Shown piece by piece: positions 22,924-33,492 of a stretch of DNA of 64,000 nucleotides. Where the stretch lies: assembly GCA_036924085.1 (NCBI GenBank), contig JAVGWX010000019.1:5163641-5227640 (forward strand). Reading direction: 5' to 3'. Position 1 is the stretch's first letter; the number at the start of each line of letters is the position of its first letter. Under the pieces are notes generated by a model. The model was not told where the DNA came from. It saw nothing but the letters and a program-made list of their open reading frames with translations, and searched no databases. The translations under genes and the position numbers were made by a program. Source of the DNA: Ariolimax columbianus (taxonomy: Eukaryota > Mollusca > Gastropoda > Stylommatophora > Arionidae).

Positions 22924-23490
22924 TAACGTTCTTGCACTCAGTGGAAAACGTTTTCTCGGTGATCCGCATGTACTGTTCTGTACAAGTGTCAATGCCCAGT
23001 CATCTAAGATATGAGGGCGGCTTCTGTCATCTTTCTGAGAGACTGTAGGTGCATCCTCAGATTGAATATTCTCCCATCCGTTATACATCTGATATGTAGT
23101 GGCACATGCATGGGCTATATCAGAAAGCTACAAATAGCATTGATGGCAGTGTCACACTGCTCTATTTGGCTTAATATCACTATGAAAGCTACATCACATT
23201 GCCATCATTCAGTATACGTGCGAACAAGCTTTGATGAGTCTGGCAGGCAATTTGCTTAATTTTGTAAGAGGTCGCCCCTGTTAACTATGTCAACTATCTT
23301 GATATAGTCAATCAATGACGTGCACATGTTACATTGTGATTAAAGACGTTTCTATTGGCTTTCCCGAGCTGTAAATATCATGTCGACCGTCTCATGGCCA
23401 ACTATAATACCACATTGACTCTCTAGGAGTTGGCTTCGTTCAAGATAATTTGTGAAACCGAGCAGAACACGAGTCAACATTATTCCATCG
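22924..23490. other. intronic sequence, no gene recognised
   Basis: A short ORF (23011-23259) has no recognisable motif. No repeat or RNA gene is supported. Confidence 0.4.
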
Positions 23491-23491
23491 C

Positions 23492-23731
23492 TTTGCGTTC
23501 GCCTTATTTCTCTATTCCCAAGACGGCGTGCGTTGCACTATTTCTTTATTTTGCGCATGTCGGGACCAGTACATCCGACTTCTGCATGCATTTTACGTAA
23601 GGGTTTGCTTCCTCCTGCATTTTCTTAGGGTTTGCTTCCATGAGGTAACGGCCGATGCTGTGACCGAAGAGCGAAACCAGCACGTTCGGTGTGTGAGCCG
23701 TGTCACTTAACCACTAGGCCACACGTCCCCG
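23492..23731 (-). mobile_element. tRNA-like SINE, family B, copy 3
   Basis: Same structure as 4657-4884 and 17763-18011: minus-strand head with GTGGCCTAGTGGTTAAGTG (good box A) and a decayed box B (GGTTTCGCTC). The box B base changes suggest an old, inactive copy. Confidence 0.78.
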
Positions 23732-24113
23732 TTCCAGCGTTTGATAGGAAACCCGGTCTTCGTCAAGAGATGGCCACCCTTGAGCGGGTCGCAACTCAGG
23801 ATCCAGTCGTTTCTTTCACGGGCGCTTGTCGTCCAGTATGATAGTAGTCTGTCTGTTGTGGGGTCGTGAAAGTTGTATTTTTCTAGTGAATCACGCCAGC
23901 GAGTTGGGGGCCGTCCCCTAGTTCTCTTATTGTCGCGCGAGTACCACATTGTGGATTACCATGGCATTATACTGATACGCAGTGCTCTTTGATGTCTACA
24001 CCGCGTTGTAGGAAGTCGTCGTCATATCCGTTTTACCAGCAAATAGTCTCTATAACATAATTCATTAGCAAACGTACACATCAGCATCATAATAAATTGA
24101 ATGGTATCCTCAC

Positions 24114-24298
24114 CTTTAGGAATGATCCATTTCTGATCTGTAGTTGGAAGATTACAATCGGAGGCCATACTTTCGTGTCTAATCCGTTCGTCTTGGCTGT
24201 TCCTTGTATCACAAACTTGTCTAAAGAGTGCAGTAGCCCTGTTTGACACTGTGTTATGTAGGTCACTTTGTCCAGACTCAAGGAAGGAACCTTCGTTA
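24114..24298 (-). CDS. minus-strand receptor-like gene: B1 exon (first half of B domain)
   Basis: The 185-base exon follows an acceptor with a good pyrimidine run (ttttttgtgtctgcatgttaag) in phase 1 and ends in phase 0 at AAG|GTGAGG. It encodes 61 residues, TKVPSLSLDKVTYITQC through LQIRNGSFLK. Against the plus-strand exon 43240-43421 it aligns gaplessly for 45 residues, keeping C18, G21, L22, D27, G33, G39 and W45; after a short insertion both have I-R-N. Identical 1-0 phases in both genes are strong support. The next exon is B2 at 20904. A signal-peptide exon should precede it on the minus strand, ending in phase 1; I did not find a convincing one. Function unknown; extracellular location inferred. 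Confidence 0.7.
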
Positions 24299-24419
24299 CT
24301 TAACATGCAGACACAAAAAAGTACCCCTTGACATATTTGTCGAATAAGAAAGAACAAAGTCATCATTACCTTCTAATATGAATAACAAATATTGAACATC
24401 CACAAATTAGGTGATTTAC

Positions 24420-24890
24420 CTAATATATATATAATTTGCATTAAGTGTGTGTGTGTCTATATATGTGTGTGCTGGTGCCCCATGTCTACAATATACAATG
24501 GTTGTTGAAAAAATAATTATAGCATCATTTGCTTGTCGTTGTTTGTCATTATGTTTGTTTATGGCTCTATATTATATACGAGGCAAGTCAGTAAAAAGGT
24601 AACAAAATGGCTAATAATAAAATAATAACGAAAAAAAGGCTGGCTGCAATGTATCACCAACGTGCTCTGTCTCTTGCCTTGTTGGTACGCTGTAAAATAC
24701 TGTTTTTAGTCTATCTCTTGATATTGTTCTCCAATTTATAACGCTGTCTTACTGTTACTGACCTTCTTTCAACCTTTCCCTCCAAATCTGGTTTCAAACA
24801 CGTTTCGTCTCATTATGTGTCCAAAATATTTACTTTGCAAATTTGTATGTCTTGAAGTATTTCCCTTCCCATTCATAATATCATTCAGTT
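24420..24890. other. upstream intron or intergenic sequence, no gene recognised
   Basis: Contains AT and GT microsatellite stretches (24425-24475). No ORF or element is recognised. Confidence 0.4.
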
Positions 24891-24894
24891 CAGC

Positions 24895-25400
24895 TCAGTT
24901 CATCCCGTAACTCATCAGGTCGTTGGGGCACACTTGAAGACACTCCCACAACTCCACGCCATTTCTCTCTGACCGCTGCCGCCAGTCGTGCCTCACCGGG
25001 ACGAAGGTTTGACCACTCAGTGATGTTGTCTGACCATCTCTTCTTTGGACGTCCCCGTCCTCTATTTCCTGGTAAGGAACCATGCAGTGTCTAATTTGTA
25101 ATTCCGCTGGACCTTGTGACGTGCCATACCAAGCCATCTTTCGCCATTTGATAGCTGTGAACAGATTTTCAAAAGGCCCCATTGTGTTTTCCACTCTTCG
25201 TCGTATTTCTACGTTCGTAACATGATCCTTATATATAACATGAAGTACCAAATTTACATTGCATGTATTCTACATTGGATATCCGTTTTAATGATCCAAG
25301 TCTCACAGGCTGCAGCCCTCGTCATTGATCAGTGATCCCAGATACTTGAACCGGTGTACACCTTTCATCGGTGTACAACCTTGTCATTAGGACTTCTTTA
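24895..25400 (-). pseudogene. RTE/I-type retrotransposon C-terminal fragment
   Basis: The minus strand reads YLGSLINDEG near 25340, CETWIIKTDIQ near 25300, then (25251-24895) KDHVTNVEIRRRVENTMGP, KWRKMAWYGT and a C-terminal tail like that of 46445-46997. The Arg/Gly-rich region is frame-shifted. Catalytic RT motifs are absent. Confidence 0.78.
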
Positions 25401-25850
25401 ATTGTTTCCCTCTCTTTCCACAAAATGTATCCATCCCTCTGTATATTTACATTTCATCCACAAACTGTTGTCTCTTGTCCCACGTTTCTGCACCGTGCAG
25501 TGATCATGGATATACATAACACCTGATGAATCATTTTGAGTTTATTTGTTATTTGCCTTGATGTCATATTCCCTATGTTAAATGTACTCGTTTGTTTGGC
25601 CATTATGGCAGTAATATATCTCAAAATTTGTACTTCAACATGAGAAGGCTGAGGGATGTAAACGTGTAGTTGAGTCACACAGTTTTGAAAGTGTGAGAAT
25701 ACTGCAGAAGTTTTGTTTAGTGACATCATGTTAAATGTATGTCACAATTAACCTCACAGAAAGTAACACGTCATCTCATGTTTTATCTTATAGGACATTT
25801 TCACTTCCTGTCACCTAACTTCACACAACGATTTCTTTGAAATTTGTCAT
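25401..25850. other. no gene recognised
   Basis: A 91-codon minus ORF (25729-25454) may be the more upstream, decayed part of the adjoining retrotransposon, but no motif proves it. Confidence 0.35.
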
Positions 25851-25854
25851 CATT

Positions 25855-26105
25855 GTTATTATTGTTCTTTGCGAATGCCCACAATGTGTAGGTTACTCTT
25901 TTGTGCGCCCTAAAAAGGGAGTTAAGTGACGGGTTGTCGAAGCTATCCTCACATCTCGAGCGTACTGATGAAGGTGAACATAGGTCATCCAGGTAGTTGT
26001 GCTATGCTTAGCTTCATCTGCGTGCCGCTCACTACTACGGGGATCACGTCGAACCTCACCTTGGTAGCCGGTCTATTGTCCTCGACAACAGCCCGTTTCC
26101 AGGAC
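25855..26105. repeat. dispersed repeat, family D, copy 3
   Basis: Shares ttgtgcgccctaaaaaggg, gtactgatgaaggtgaaca and ttgtgctatgcttagcttca with the other D copies. Non-coding. It runs into a minisatellite. Confidence 0.6.
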
Positions 26106-26149
26106 GACCAACGAGGAGGTCAGGTGTACGTTTTGACCAGTATATTTCT

Positions 26150-27915
26150 CCTGACCCTGACTAACATTGTCTGATCAGTGTGTCTTACCTGACCCTGACT
26201 AACATTGTCTGATCAGTGTGTCTTGCCTGACCCTGACTAACATTGTCTGATCAGTGTGTCTTGCCTGACCCTGACTAACATTGTCTGATCAGTGTGTCTT
26301 GTCTGACTAACATTGTCTGATCAGTGTGTCTTGCCTGACCCTGACTAACATTGTCTGATCAGTATGTCTTGCCTGACCCTGACTAATATTGTCTGATCAG
26401 TGTGTCTTTCCTGACCCTGACTAACATTGTCTGATCAGTGTGTCTTGCCTGACCCTGACTAACATTGTCTGATCAGTGTGTCTTGCCTAACTCTGAATAA
26501 CGTTGTCTGATCAGTGTGTCTTGCCTGACTAACATTGTCTGATCAGTGTGTCTTCCCTGACCCTGACTAACATTGTCTGATCAGTGTGTCTTGCCTGACC
26601 CTGACTAACATTGTCTGATCATTGTGTCATGCCTGACCCTGACTAACATTGTCTGATCAGTGTGTCTTGCCTGACCCTGACTAACATTGTCTGATCAGTG
26701 TGTCTTGCCTGACCCTGACTAACATTTGTCTGATCAGTGTGTCTTGCCTGACCCTGACTAACATTGTCTGATCAGTGTGTCTTGCCTGACTAACATTGTC
26801 TGATCAGTGTGTCTTGCCAGACCCTGACTAACATTGTCTGATCAGTGTGTCTTGCCTGACCCTGACTAACATTGTCTGATCAGTGTGTCTTGCCTGACTA
26901 ACATTGTCTGATCCGTGTGTCTTGCCTGCCCCTGACTAACATTGTCTGATCAGTGTGTCTTGCCTGACCCTGACTAACATTATCTGATCAGTGTGTCTTG
27001 CCTGACCCAGACTAACATTGTATAATCAGTGTGTCTAGTCTGACCCTAACTAACATTGTCTGATCAGTGTGTCTTGCCTGACTAACATTGTCTGATCAGT
27101 GTGTCTTGCCTGACTAACATTGTCTGATCAGTGTGTCTTGCCTGACCCTGACTAACATTGTCTGATCAGTGTGTCTTGCATGACCCTGACTAACATTGTC
27201 TGATCAGTGTGTCTTGCCTGACTAACATTGTCTGATCAGTGTGTCTTGCCTGACCCTGACTAACATTGTCTTATCAGTGTGTCTTGCCTGACCCTGACTA
27301 ACATTATCTGATCAGTGTGTCTTGCCTGACCCTGACTAACATTGTCTGATCAGTGTGTCTTGCCTGACCCTGACTAACATTGTCTGATCAGTGTGTCTTG
27401 CCTGACTAACATTGTCGGATCAGTGTGTCTTGCCTGACCCTGACTAACATTATCTGATCAGTGTGTCTTGCCTGACCCTGACTAACATTATCTGATCAGT
27501 GTGTCTTGCCTGACCCTGACTAACATTGTCTGATCAGTGTGTCTGGCCTGACTAACATTGTCTGATCAGTGTGTCTTGCCTGACTAACATTGTCTGATCA
27601 GTGTGTCTTGCCTGACTAACATTGTCTGATCAGTGTGTCTTGCCTGACCCTGACTAACATTGTCTGATCCGTGTGTCTTGCCTGACCCTGACTAACATTA
27701 TCTGATCAGTGTGTCTTGCCTGACCCTGACTAACATTGTCTGATCCGTGTGTCTTGCCTGACCCTGACTAACATTGTCTGATCAGTGTGTCTTCCCTGAC
27801 CCTGACTAACATTGTCTGATCAGTGTGTCTTGCCTGACCCTGACTAACATTGTCTGATCAGTGTGTCTTGCCTGACCCTGACTAACATTGTCTGATCAGT
27901 GTGTCTTGCCTGACC
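26150..27915. repeat. 1.76-kb minisatellite, 38/32-bp units, ~48 copies
   Basis: The full unit is cttgcctgaccctgactaac plus attgtctgatcagtgtgt; a short form lacks six bases (cctgactaac for cctgaccctgactaac). Long and short forms are interspersed along the array. Each unit contains the palindrome tgatca. Confidence 0.97.
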
Positions 27916-28038
27916 AGACGTTGGCCTCATCGTCCCATCATCATTATTATGTAAAAATGTTGAAATTACTGTTTTGAGATTTAAAAAAAATTACAAAAAA
28001 TTTAAAAAAAAATTATTTTAATCATATCTATATCAATT

Positions 28039-28405
28039 TCGTTCGTCTGCTCGTCTGTTCGTCTGCTCGTTTGTTCGTCTGCTTGTTTGTTCGTCTGCTT
28101 GTTTGTTCGTCTGCTCGTTTGTTCGTCTGCTCGTCTGTTCGTCTGCTCGTCTATTCGTCTGCTCGTTTGTTTGTCTGCTTGTTTGTTCGTCTGCTCGTCT
28201 GTTCGTCTGCTCGTCTGTTCGTCTGCTCGTTTGTTCGTCTGCTTGTTTGTTCGTCTGCTCGTTTGTTCGTCTGCTTGTTTGTTCGTCTGCTCGTTTGTTC
28301 GTCTGCTCGTCTGTTCGTCTGCTCGTCTGTTCGTCTGCTCGTTTGTTCGTCTGCTTGTTTGTTCGTCTGTTCGTCTGCTCGTCTGTTCGTCTGCTCGTTT
28401 GTTCG
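28039..28405. repeat. 8/16-bp tandem repeat (gttcgtctgctcgttt)
   Basis: Perfectly phased 16-bp units built from two 8-mers, with C/T alternation. Being stop-free it gives apparent Val/Cys/Leu/Arg-rich ORFs in three frames, which are artefacts. Confidence 0.97.
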
Positions 28406-28900
28406 GATTGCAGCCATTGTCACGGAGACACGATTGTTAGCGTTGTACAAGAATGTATTCCTTACTGACGAGTTGGGACATTGCTAAAACGACCGAAAGG
28501 AGTGTATATTCACAAAAATAGGTTTGAACATTCGAAAAAAAGTGAGTATCATTTGACCGTCCATTTCTGGAACGATCGGAACAAAACAGTACTTGTTACG
28601 ACAATAAATGAATCAATTAATGAACACACGACAAATTCCTGCAAGGCATATGTCCACAACAAAATCTCGACAATTCTTCGTGTCGTGTGCCATCATTTCT
28701 AGCTACCCCTTTGTCTTTCTTGCTTTTTTGAGGTTTGTCTGACGTCACTTCTTCATGTGTGTTTAGGTCTTCCCCTATTTGTTATACCCAGAGGGTTCCA
28801 GAGAAGTGACTGTCTTGTAAGGCTATCATCTGGTTTGCACAATTAACCTACAGTTCAAAATTCCTCGAATGATATTGTAGAACTGGTCTATTTTAATTTT
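28406..28900. other. no gene recognised
   Basis: Possible decayed LINE sequence, with no motif strong enough to assign. Confidence 0.35.
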
Positions 28901-28904
28901 TGTT

Positions 28905-29125
28905 TAATGAAATGTTTTTTACATTTTTTATTACAATATTTTAAATGGTTTGGCCACGTGACACGACTAACACCAAATAGTACCCGTCAGAAAGCAATGC
29001 CACACAGATACAGTGGATATAGAGCCAAGGGCCGAACACCCAAAATATTGGCAGTAGAAATAACAGAAGCAGTAAAGCTCCACATATATACAAAACACAC
29101 ATTTCGGCCCGTTAGTGAAACCTCT
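28905..29125 (+). pseudogene. non-LTR retrotransposon C-terminal fragment
   Basis: The frame reads FKWFGHVTRLTPNSTRQKAM, then RYSGYRAKGRTPK and EITEAVKLH, the standard tail after the RT thumb. Only about 70 codons remain. Confidence 0.72.
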
Positions 29126-29253
29126 CCATAACATGTCGCTAAACAATACAAGTAGGACAAAAGGTAAAGGACGAAGAAGACGTATTCTGTTTTATCTCCA
29201 ATAAAAGATCACTGTGAGAAATTCTCATTGACAAATTCAAAGACAAAATGACG

Positions 29254-29480
29254 CTTGATGTTTGTTCTTTGGTAGCAGATTTCAGTGGTTTATCTTACAT
29301 CCAGAAGCGTACTTAAAAATGCAGACCTGGGTCCTTCTTATCGTAGTGCAATAATTGGCATTTCAGTAAGCTCACGACGAAAGGGATCACAGTGTCGATA
29401 TCCACCTCTTTGGGATGACCGCTGTGACACATCCTGTTTCCAGGAGTGCATGGACGAAATGTGGGGTTTTTAGTCAGTGT
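29254..29480 (+). repeat. ~225-bp direct duplication, copy 1
   Basis: Nearly identical to 30447-30675: both start gacgcttgatgtt, contain catccagaagcgtacttaaa and end gggtttttagtcagtgtgt. The two copies flank a family C repeat. No known coding content. Confidence 0.85.
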
Positions 29481-29812
29481 GTCCCTGACCCTGATGCTAG
29501 TGTTTTTCTCCATCTTGGAAAGGTAACGCGTACACCAATAGCGGACACCACTATCAGGTATAAACTGTTAGACGTGCCATTACACTATGTCTCAGCTATT
29601 TCGGACGTGGTGCGACGATTTTCCTCAATGGACATCTTACCTTTCTCACATACTTAGAAAAGAGTATCTCTAATCGAAAAACGAATTTAATATCGGGCAC
29701 ACATGATATCGATGAAGACACATAGTCGAGACGTACCTAGACGTAATGCACAATGCGTATTTCAAGTATTTACATATGTAGGAATTCGTCGTTTCGATAC
29801 TAGGCATGCCCT

Positions 29813-30180
29813 GAGTGGTCTACCGGGGTCTTTGTGCATGACAAGGACAAGAATAACACCACTGCCTCACAGAGAGCATGTCGCAAGAGACGACTTACTG
29901 TGTGACATGAAATAACAGCGGCCATAGTTTGGTGATTTGTTTAAAGCAGCTTAGATGGCGCCTAACAGGCTGCCGGTCTACTTTACTCTAGTGTTTGAGT
30001 CTATTAAGATGGAACTTCCGTAAGCGCTTGTCCCAACGAAGCAGAGTATTAAGTTGCTCGAGCCTAGCCCGCTAAGCAGACTACCCTTCTCCAGGCTACA
30101 TCCAGCTCATACTAAAGCTGGGACCTACACAGGGTCATCTGCCCCTGTAGAAGTACAGGTCGACTAAGAACTAAGAGCTA
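29813..30180. repeat. dispersed ~350-bp repeat, family C, copy 3
   Basis: Matches the copies at 1489 and 22573 across its length (ccggggtctttgtgcatgac, agagagcatgtcgcaagag, aacaggctgccggtctactt). Non-coding. Confidence 0.75.
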
Positions 30181-30446
30181 GGCATGTCAGAACTGATTGA
30201 CACACAATAATAGCGATTCGTTTTTAAATAGTCCAGCATTTTGATAATTTTCTTGACTTCACCGTTTATGATCTTGTCTCTCCTTGTTTCATCCAATATT
30301 TGTTGCATGCATTTTATTTCTGTTGTTACGATATGTTCTTTTTCATTTCATGTTAGTGTCCATTATTGGCTTCAGTAGCATAGTATCGGGACGGAAATCG
30401 TTCTGCCAAGGAAATGCTTCATGATAGGAAGCGAGGTTATACGAAA

Positions 30447-30675
30447 TGACGCTTGATGTTCTTTGGTAGCAGATTACAGTGGTTTATCTTACATCCAGAA
30501 GCGTACTTAAAAATGCAGACCTGGGTCCTTCTTATCGTAGTGCAATACTTGGCATTTCAGTAAGCTCACGGCGAAAGGGATCAGTGTCGATATCCACCTC
30601 TTTGGGATGACCGCTGTGACACATCCTGTTTCCAGGAGTGCATGGACGAAATGTGGGGGTTTTAGTCAGTGTGTG
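30447..30675 (+). repeat. ~225-bp direct duplication, copy 2
   Basis: Second copy of 29254-29480. It is bounded on both sides by the phrase gataggaagcgaggttatac, the unit of the following minisatellite, so it lies within that array. Confidence 0.85.
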
Positions 30676-30897
30676 ATAGGAAGCGAGGTTATACAAAGGA
30701 TATGCTACATGCTAGGAAGCGAGGTTATACAAAGGATATGCTACATGCTAGGAAGCGAGGTTTTACAAATAATATGCTGCAAGCTAGGAAGCGAGGTTAT
30801 ACAAAGGATATGCTACATGCTAGGAAGCGAGGTTATACAAAGGATATGTTACACGCTAGGAAGCGATGTACTACAAAGGATATGCTACATGGTGTAA
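30676..30897. repeat. 36-bp minisatellite, about 6 copies
   Basis: The unit is ctaggaagcgaggttataca plus aaggatatgctacatg. Related stray units lie at 30420-30446 and 31125-31245, so the array was broken up by the duplication at 30447 and the insertion at 30920. Confidence 0.93.
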
Positions 30898-30919
30898 AAA
30901 GTAAAGGAAAGTAACCAAT

Positions 30920-31122
30920 AGCATTATTGCCGTAGGGGTGTGAGGTGTTAACGATCTCCCATTTCAAAGGGTCCACTATATGAGGGCGGTAGCCATCTCC
31001 ACTCCCTCGTCGCTTTTACTTCCTGGACTGAACCGGTACCCATTTAAGGCTGGGTCGACCCGGGAGCCGTTGCTGTCAGAAAAAACATTTCCGCGTCAAC
31101 TGGGGAATGAACCCAGGACCGA
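30920..31122 (-). mobile_element. possible SINE-like insertion within the 36-bp array
   Basis: This block of unrelated, GC-richer sequence separates two parts of the 36-bp array. On the minus strand its start has GGTCCTGGGTTCATTCCCC, a weak box B-like motif. A box A is not clear. Confidence 0.35.
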
Positions 31123-31245
31123 GGTTATTCCAAGGCGTTGCTACATTATAAGAAGCGAGGTTATGCCAAATACATGCTACATGATAAGAAACGAGGTTAT
31201 AGAAAGGACATGATACATGAAAAGAAGCGAGGTTATATAAAGTAC

Positions 31246-32136
31246 ATATTTACATGCGCATCAGATAAATATAATATTCTGAACCACAAACTTACTTGTG
31301 TATGAAAAGAACGGAAACAAAATCAGTGTGTGTACATACAATGGTATGCACATGACCAGCAATACCGTACTCACTAGAATCGTTACACCTTCACAAAATG
31401 TTTGCACGTCGAAATATTATTAGCGTGTTCCTTTATGCAATATCAGCTCGTTGCATAATCAAATGTACGGGTTGAATAAGTTGCTATATTATAAAAGATA
31501 CACAAATACCGATAATAAATGATCAGGACAGGTATTGGTTTTAGAGAAAATATCTTTGTCAATGACGGCTTGAAAAGATATCTTGCATTTTAGAGGTGTA
31601 ACGTGATGACGTAGTACTCCTAATAATTGCAGTAGTTTCCAGATTATTATTCTGTGTTAATATCTACACACTTTACTACCAAAGCTTTGATACATAGCGA
31701 TACGAATTTTGTGGATAAATATCGACTACAGCAATGATAATATCTTTCCAAGACGCAACGGAAGACAGAAGAGGGAGGAATTATCAAATTTGTCTAATGT
31801 TTGACGTCATCACAATTTGTTTACTCAATTATTTGTTGAAGCTGAGGGTTACGTCATTTGTTTGTGTGTTAGAATCACTAATACCTGTCTACAATTAGTT
31901 CATATATTAAAAAAACAAAAACATTTATAAATCTGGCTGTTGTGTCATTTTAGATAAATGTATCTTTTTTGCATGTGGTTGAAATCCAAGATATTGACTG
32001 TACCTATCATGTAGTAGTGAACATTCAACATGGTGTGCATTTCGTGCACAATATTAACGTTTAATAAAAATGTGATTTGATTGTTGGCTCTTTTCAAAAC
32101 ATCTCAAGTAAACAAGTGTCGTTTTTCTCATTGTAG
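31246..32136. other. region upstream of the plus-strand gene
   Basis: AT-rich and free of repeats. It ends in a pyrimidine tract and acceptor (gtttttctcattgtag) before the signal-peptide exon, so a 5' untranslated exon is expected upstream, possibly here. On the minus strand 31353-31295 could encode a short hydrophobic leader, but its phase does not fit B1. Confidence 0.4.
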
Positions 32137-32192
32137 GGCTGATATGGATCTCTGTCTTATAATGATGCTTCTTTATTTTCATGGCCTATCAA
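32137..32192 (+). CDS. plus-strand receptor-like gene: signal-peptide exon
   Basis: The ATG is at 32144, seven bases after a strong acceptor (ttttctcattgtag), and the exon ends at A|GTAAGT, a consensus donor, in phase 1. It encodes MDLCLIMMLLYFHGLS, with a hydrophobic core LCLIMMLLYF and a small residue near the end, the pattern of a short signal peptide. The next compatible exon on the strand is B1 at 43240, which begins in phase 1; the junction codon would be AAC (Asn). The first intron is then about 11 kb and contains the rRNA-derived element, a SINE and the 108-bp satellite. The exon is too short for standard ORF finding. The splice sites and hydrophobicity are visible; the link to B1 is inferred from phase and order. 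Confidence 0.62.
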
Positions 32193-32338
32193 GTAAGTCT
32201 AGTATTTGACGGGAATATATTTTGAAAGAGCATAACTAATTTACACTTGCCATTAATGTTCAGAAAATGTATAGTGTCGACTGATTGATATTGACGGAAA
32301 GATGTGATTTTTTTTCTGTGCGATAGATAGCGAATTAG

Positions 32339-32347
32339 ATAGTGTTG
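32339..32347. repeat. target-site duplication, left copy (atagtgttg)
   Basis: Nine bases identical to 33484-33492, flanking the rRNA-derived element at 32348-33483. This is the footprint expected from target-primed retrotransposition. Confidence 0.8.
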
Positions 32348-33483
32348 TCACGTACTAGGCTGATCAGCCAACGGTGCGATGCTACAAGATGAGGGATTAC
32401 GGCCGAACGCCTCTAAGCCGGAATCACGCCCAAAAGCTCAGCACGATTGCAAAGGGAGGCTTCGACATGGTGGGGACCTGGCGCTCCCGCTCCAGCCCCG
32501 CCCGGTCGAGCCGCAGAATGAGGTCTCTGCCGTCCGCCGATCAAAGCGCGGAAGCTGCTCGATATTCACCCCATACGGCGATGAGGTATGACACCATTTG
32601 TAGAAGACTTAGTTCTCGGTCGGGGTGCCCTAAGCAGTAGATCAGCTACCTCACTGCGAACTGCTGAGACTCAACCCTTGACCAGGCGAACAATATCTCC
32701 GTGCAATGACCAGGCTTGTCCCCTGGTCAAATGCACTATTTCGAGAGGAATCACAGGTCGCTGACATTTGGTCCACGTGCTTGGCTGATAAGCTACCATC
32801 TGAGAGACTAAGGCCGAACGCCTCTAAGCCAGAATCCCGCCCTAAATCCCAGCACCACTGTGAAGGGAGGCTACGACATGGTTGGGGCTTGCGTCTCAGC
32901 CCGGCCCGGTCGAGCCGCAGAAATGCACCTGGTAAAATGCACTCCTGCCTCGCTCTTTGCCTCTGTCTGCTATCAGTCATCCCAATGGCCGCAGAAGAGA
33001 TGCAGTCCAGCGGACATTGCACCTCCTGCCCTATTGTGACAACCTCCCGGGTGGCGGGGAATGCTAGGCGTACCATCACTGCAGATGAGCCGAGAAAATA
33101 AAGGGAGCAAAGAAATACCTCACTCACATGCATATGCTACGTTTCTGGCAGGACGTGACGATCCTGGGACACAGTCACACTGGACTGCCTCTCTTCCGGG
33201 ATAGTACAAACTAGTACATAGTCCATCATATCATTGCCAAACCCTATAGACACGAGTTGGGAAGACTCGATAGTCCTGCAAGACAACTTCCTAAGAGAGA
33301 CAACTCTGACCAAAAACAACTGCTGCCTTGCAGTTAGGCTGGGGACAGCCAAAGGCTAAGGCGGGCAACCCTACAGAAGCGCCTGTTGAAATCGGATGCA
33401 CTGAGCCACAGGCTTAACAAAATAAAACAGTGCAACGTAAATATCGCTGTAAACAGCGTACGATGAAGAAGAAGAAGAAGAAA
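32348..33483 (+). mobile_element. 28S rRNA-derived retroelement, 5'-truncated copy
   Basis: The head is recognisable as the 3' end of 28S rRNA: gaacgcctctaagccggaat near 32406, ggtcggggtgccctaagcag near 32618 and tacctcactgcgaactgctg near 32646. A second 28S-like segment follows (cttggctgataagctaccat near 32779, gaacgcctctaagccagaat near 32815). After it come a short ORF (32937-33101 before a stop) and a unique 3' region ending cagcgtacgatgaagaagaa. A 9-bp duplication flanks it. The closest relative is 53538-55737 on the opposite strand, which extends further 5'. Comparable 28S-derived SINEs are known in animals. Whether this one is still mobile is unknown. Confidence 0.82.
32937..33158 (+). 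pseudogene. short ORF inside the rRNA-derived element
   Basis: The frame starts MHSCLALCLCLLSVIP and continues EEMQSSGHCTSCPIVTT, VAGNARRTITADEPRK, then a stop, then TSLTCICYVSGRT. The copy at 54085-53864 keeps the same frame without the internal stop. The hydrophobic start resembles a signal peptide. Product not recognised. Conservation between copies may reflect recent common ancestry rather than selection. Confidence 0.4.
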
Positions 33484-33492
33484 ATAGTGTTG

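Noticed and set aside
24114..24150. KWIIPK in the alternative frame resembling WLIPK of the plus B2 exon
   Set aside because: Chance similarity: the exon is B1-type in another frame and its phases match B1, not B2.
24022..24366. 114-codon minus ORF starting MMTLFFLIRQICQGVLF as a signal peptide plus domain
   Set aside because: After the leader-like part the frame lacks any match to B1; the neighbouring frame aligns gaplessly with the other gene and has proper splice sites.
26150..27915. CRISPR-like array
   Set aside because: Units are tandem without unique spacers, and the context is eukaryotic; the same holds for all arrays here.
28071..28487. Three overlapping Val/Cys/Leu/Arg ORFs
   Set aside because: Product of a stop-free 16-bp repeat.
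31295..31353. Leader-like exon for the minus-strand gene
   Set aside because: Hydrophobic, with a perfect GTAAGT donor, but it ends in phase 2 whereas B1 at 24298 needs phase 1; kept only as a low-rank finding.
32651..33133. 160-codon minus ORF, and the 162-codon minus ORF at 54969-55457
   Set aside because: The first is a shadow on the strand opposite the rRNA-derived element. The second lies in ETS and 18S sequence. Neither shows a protein domain.
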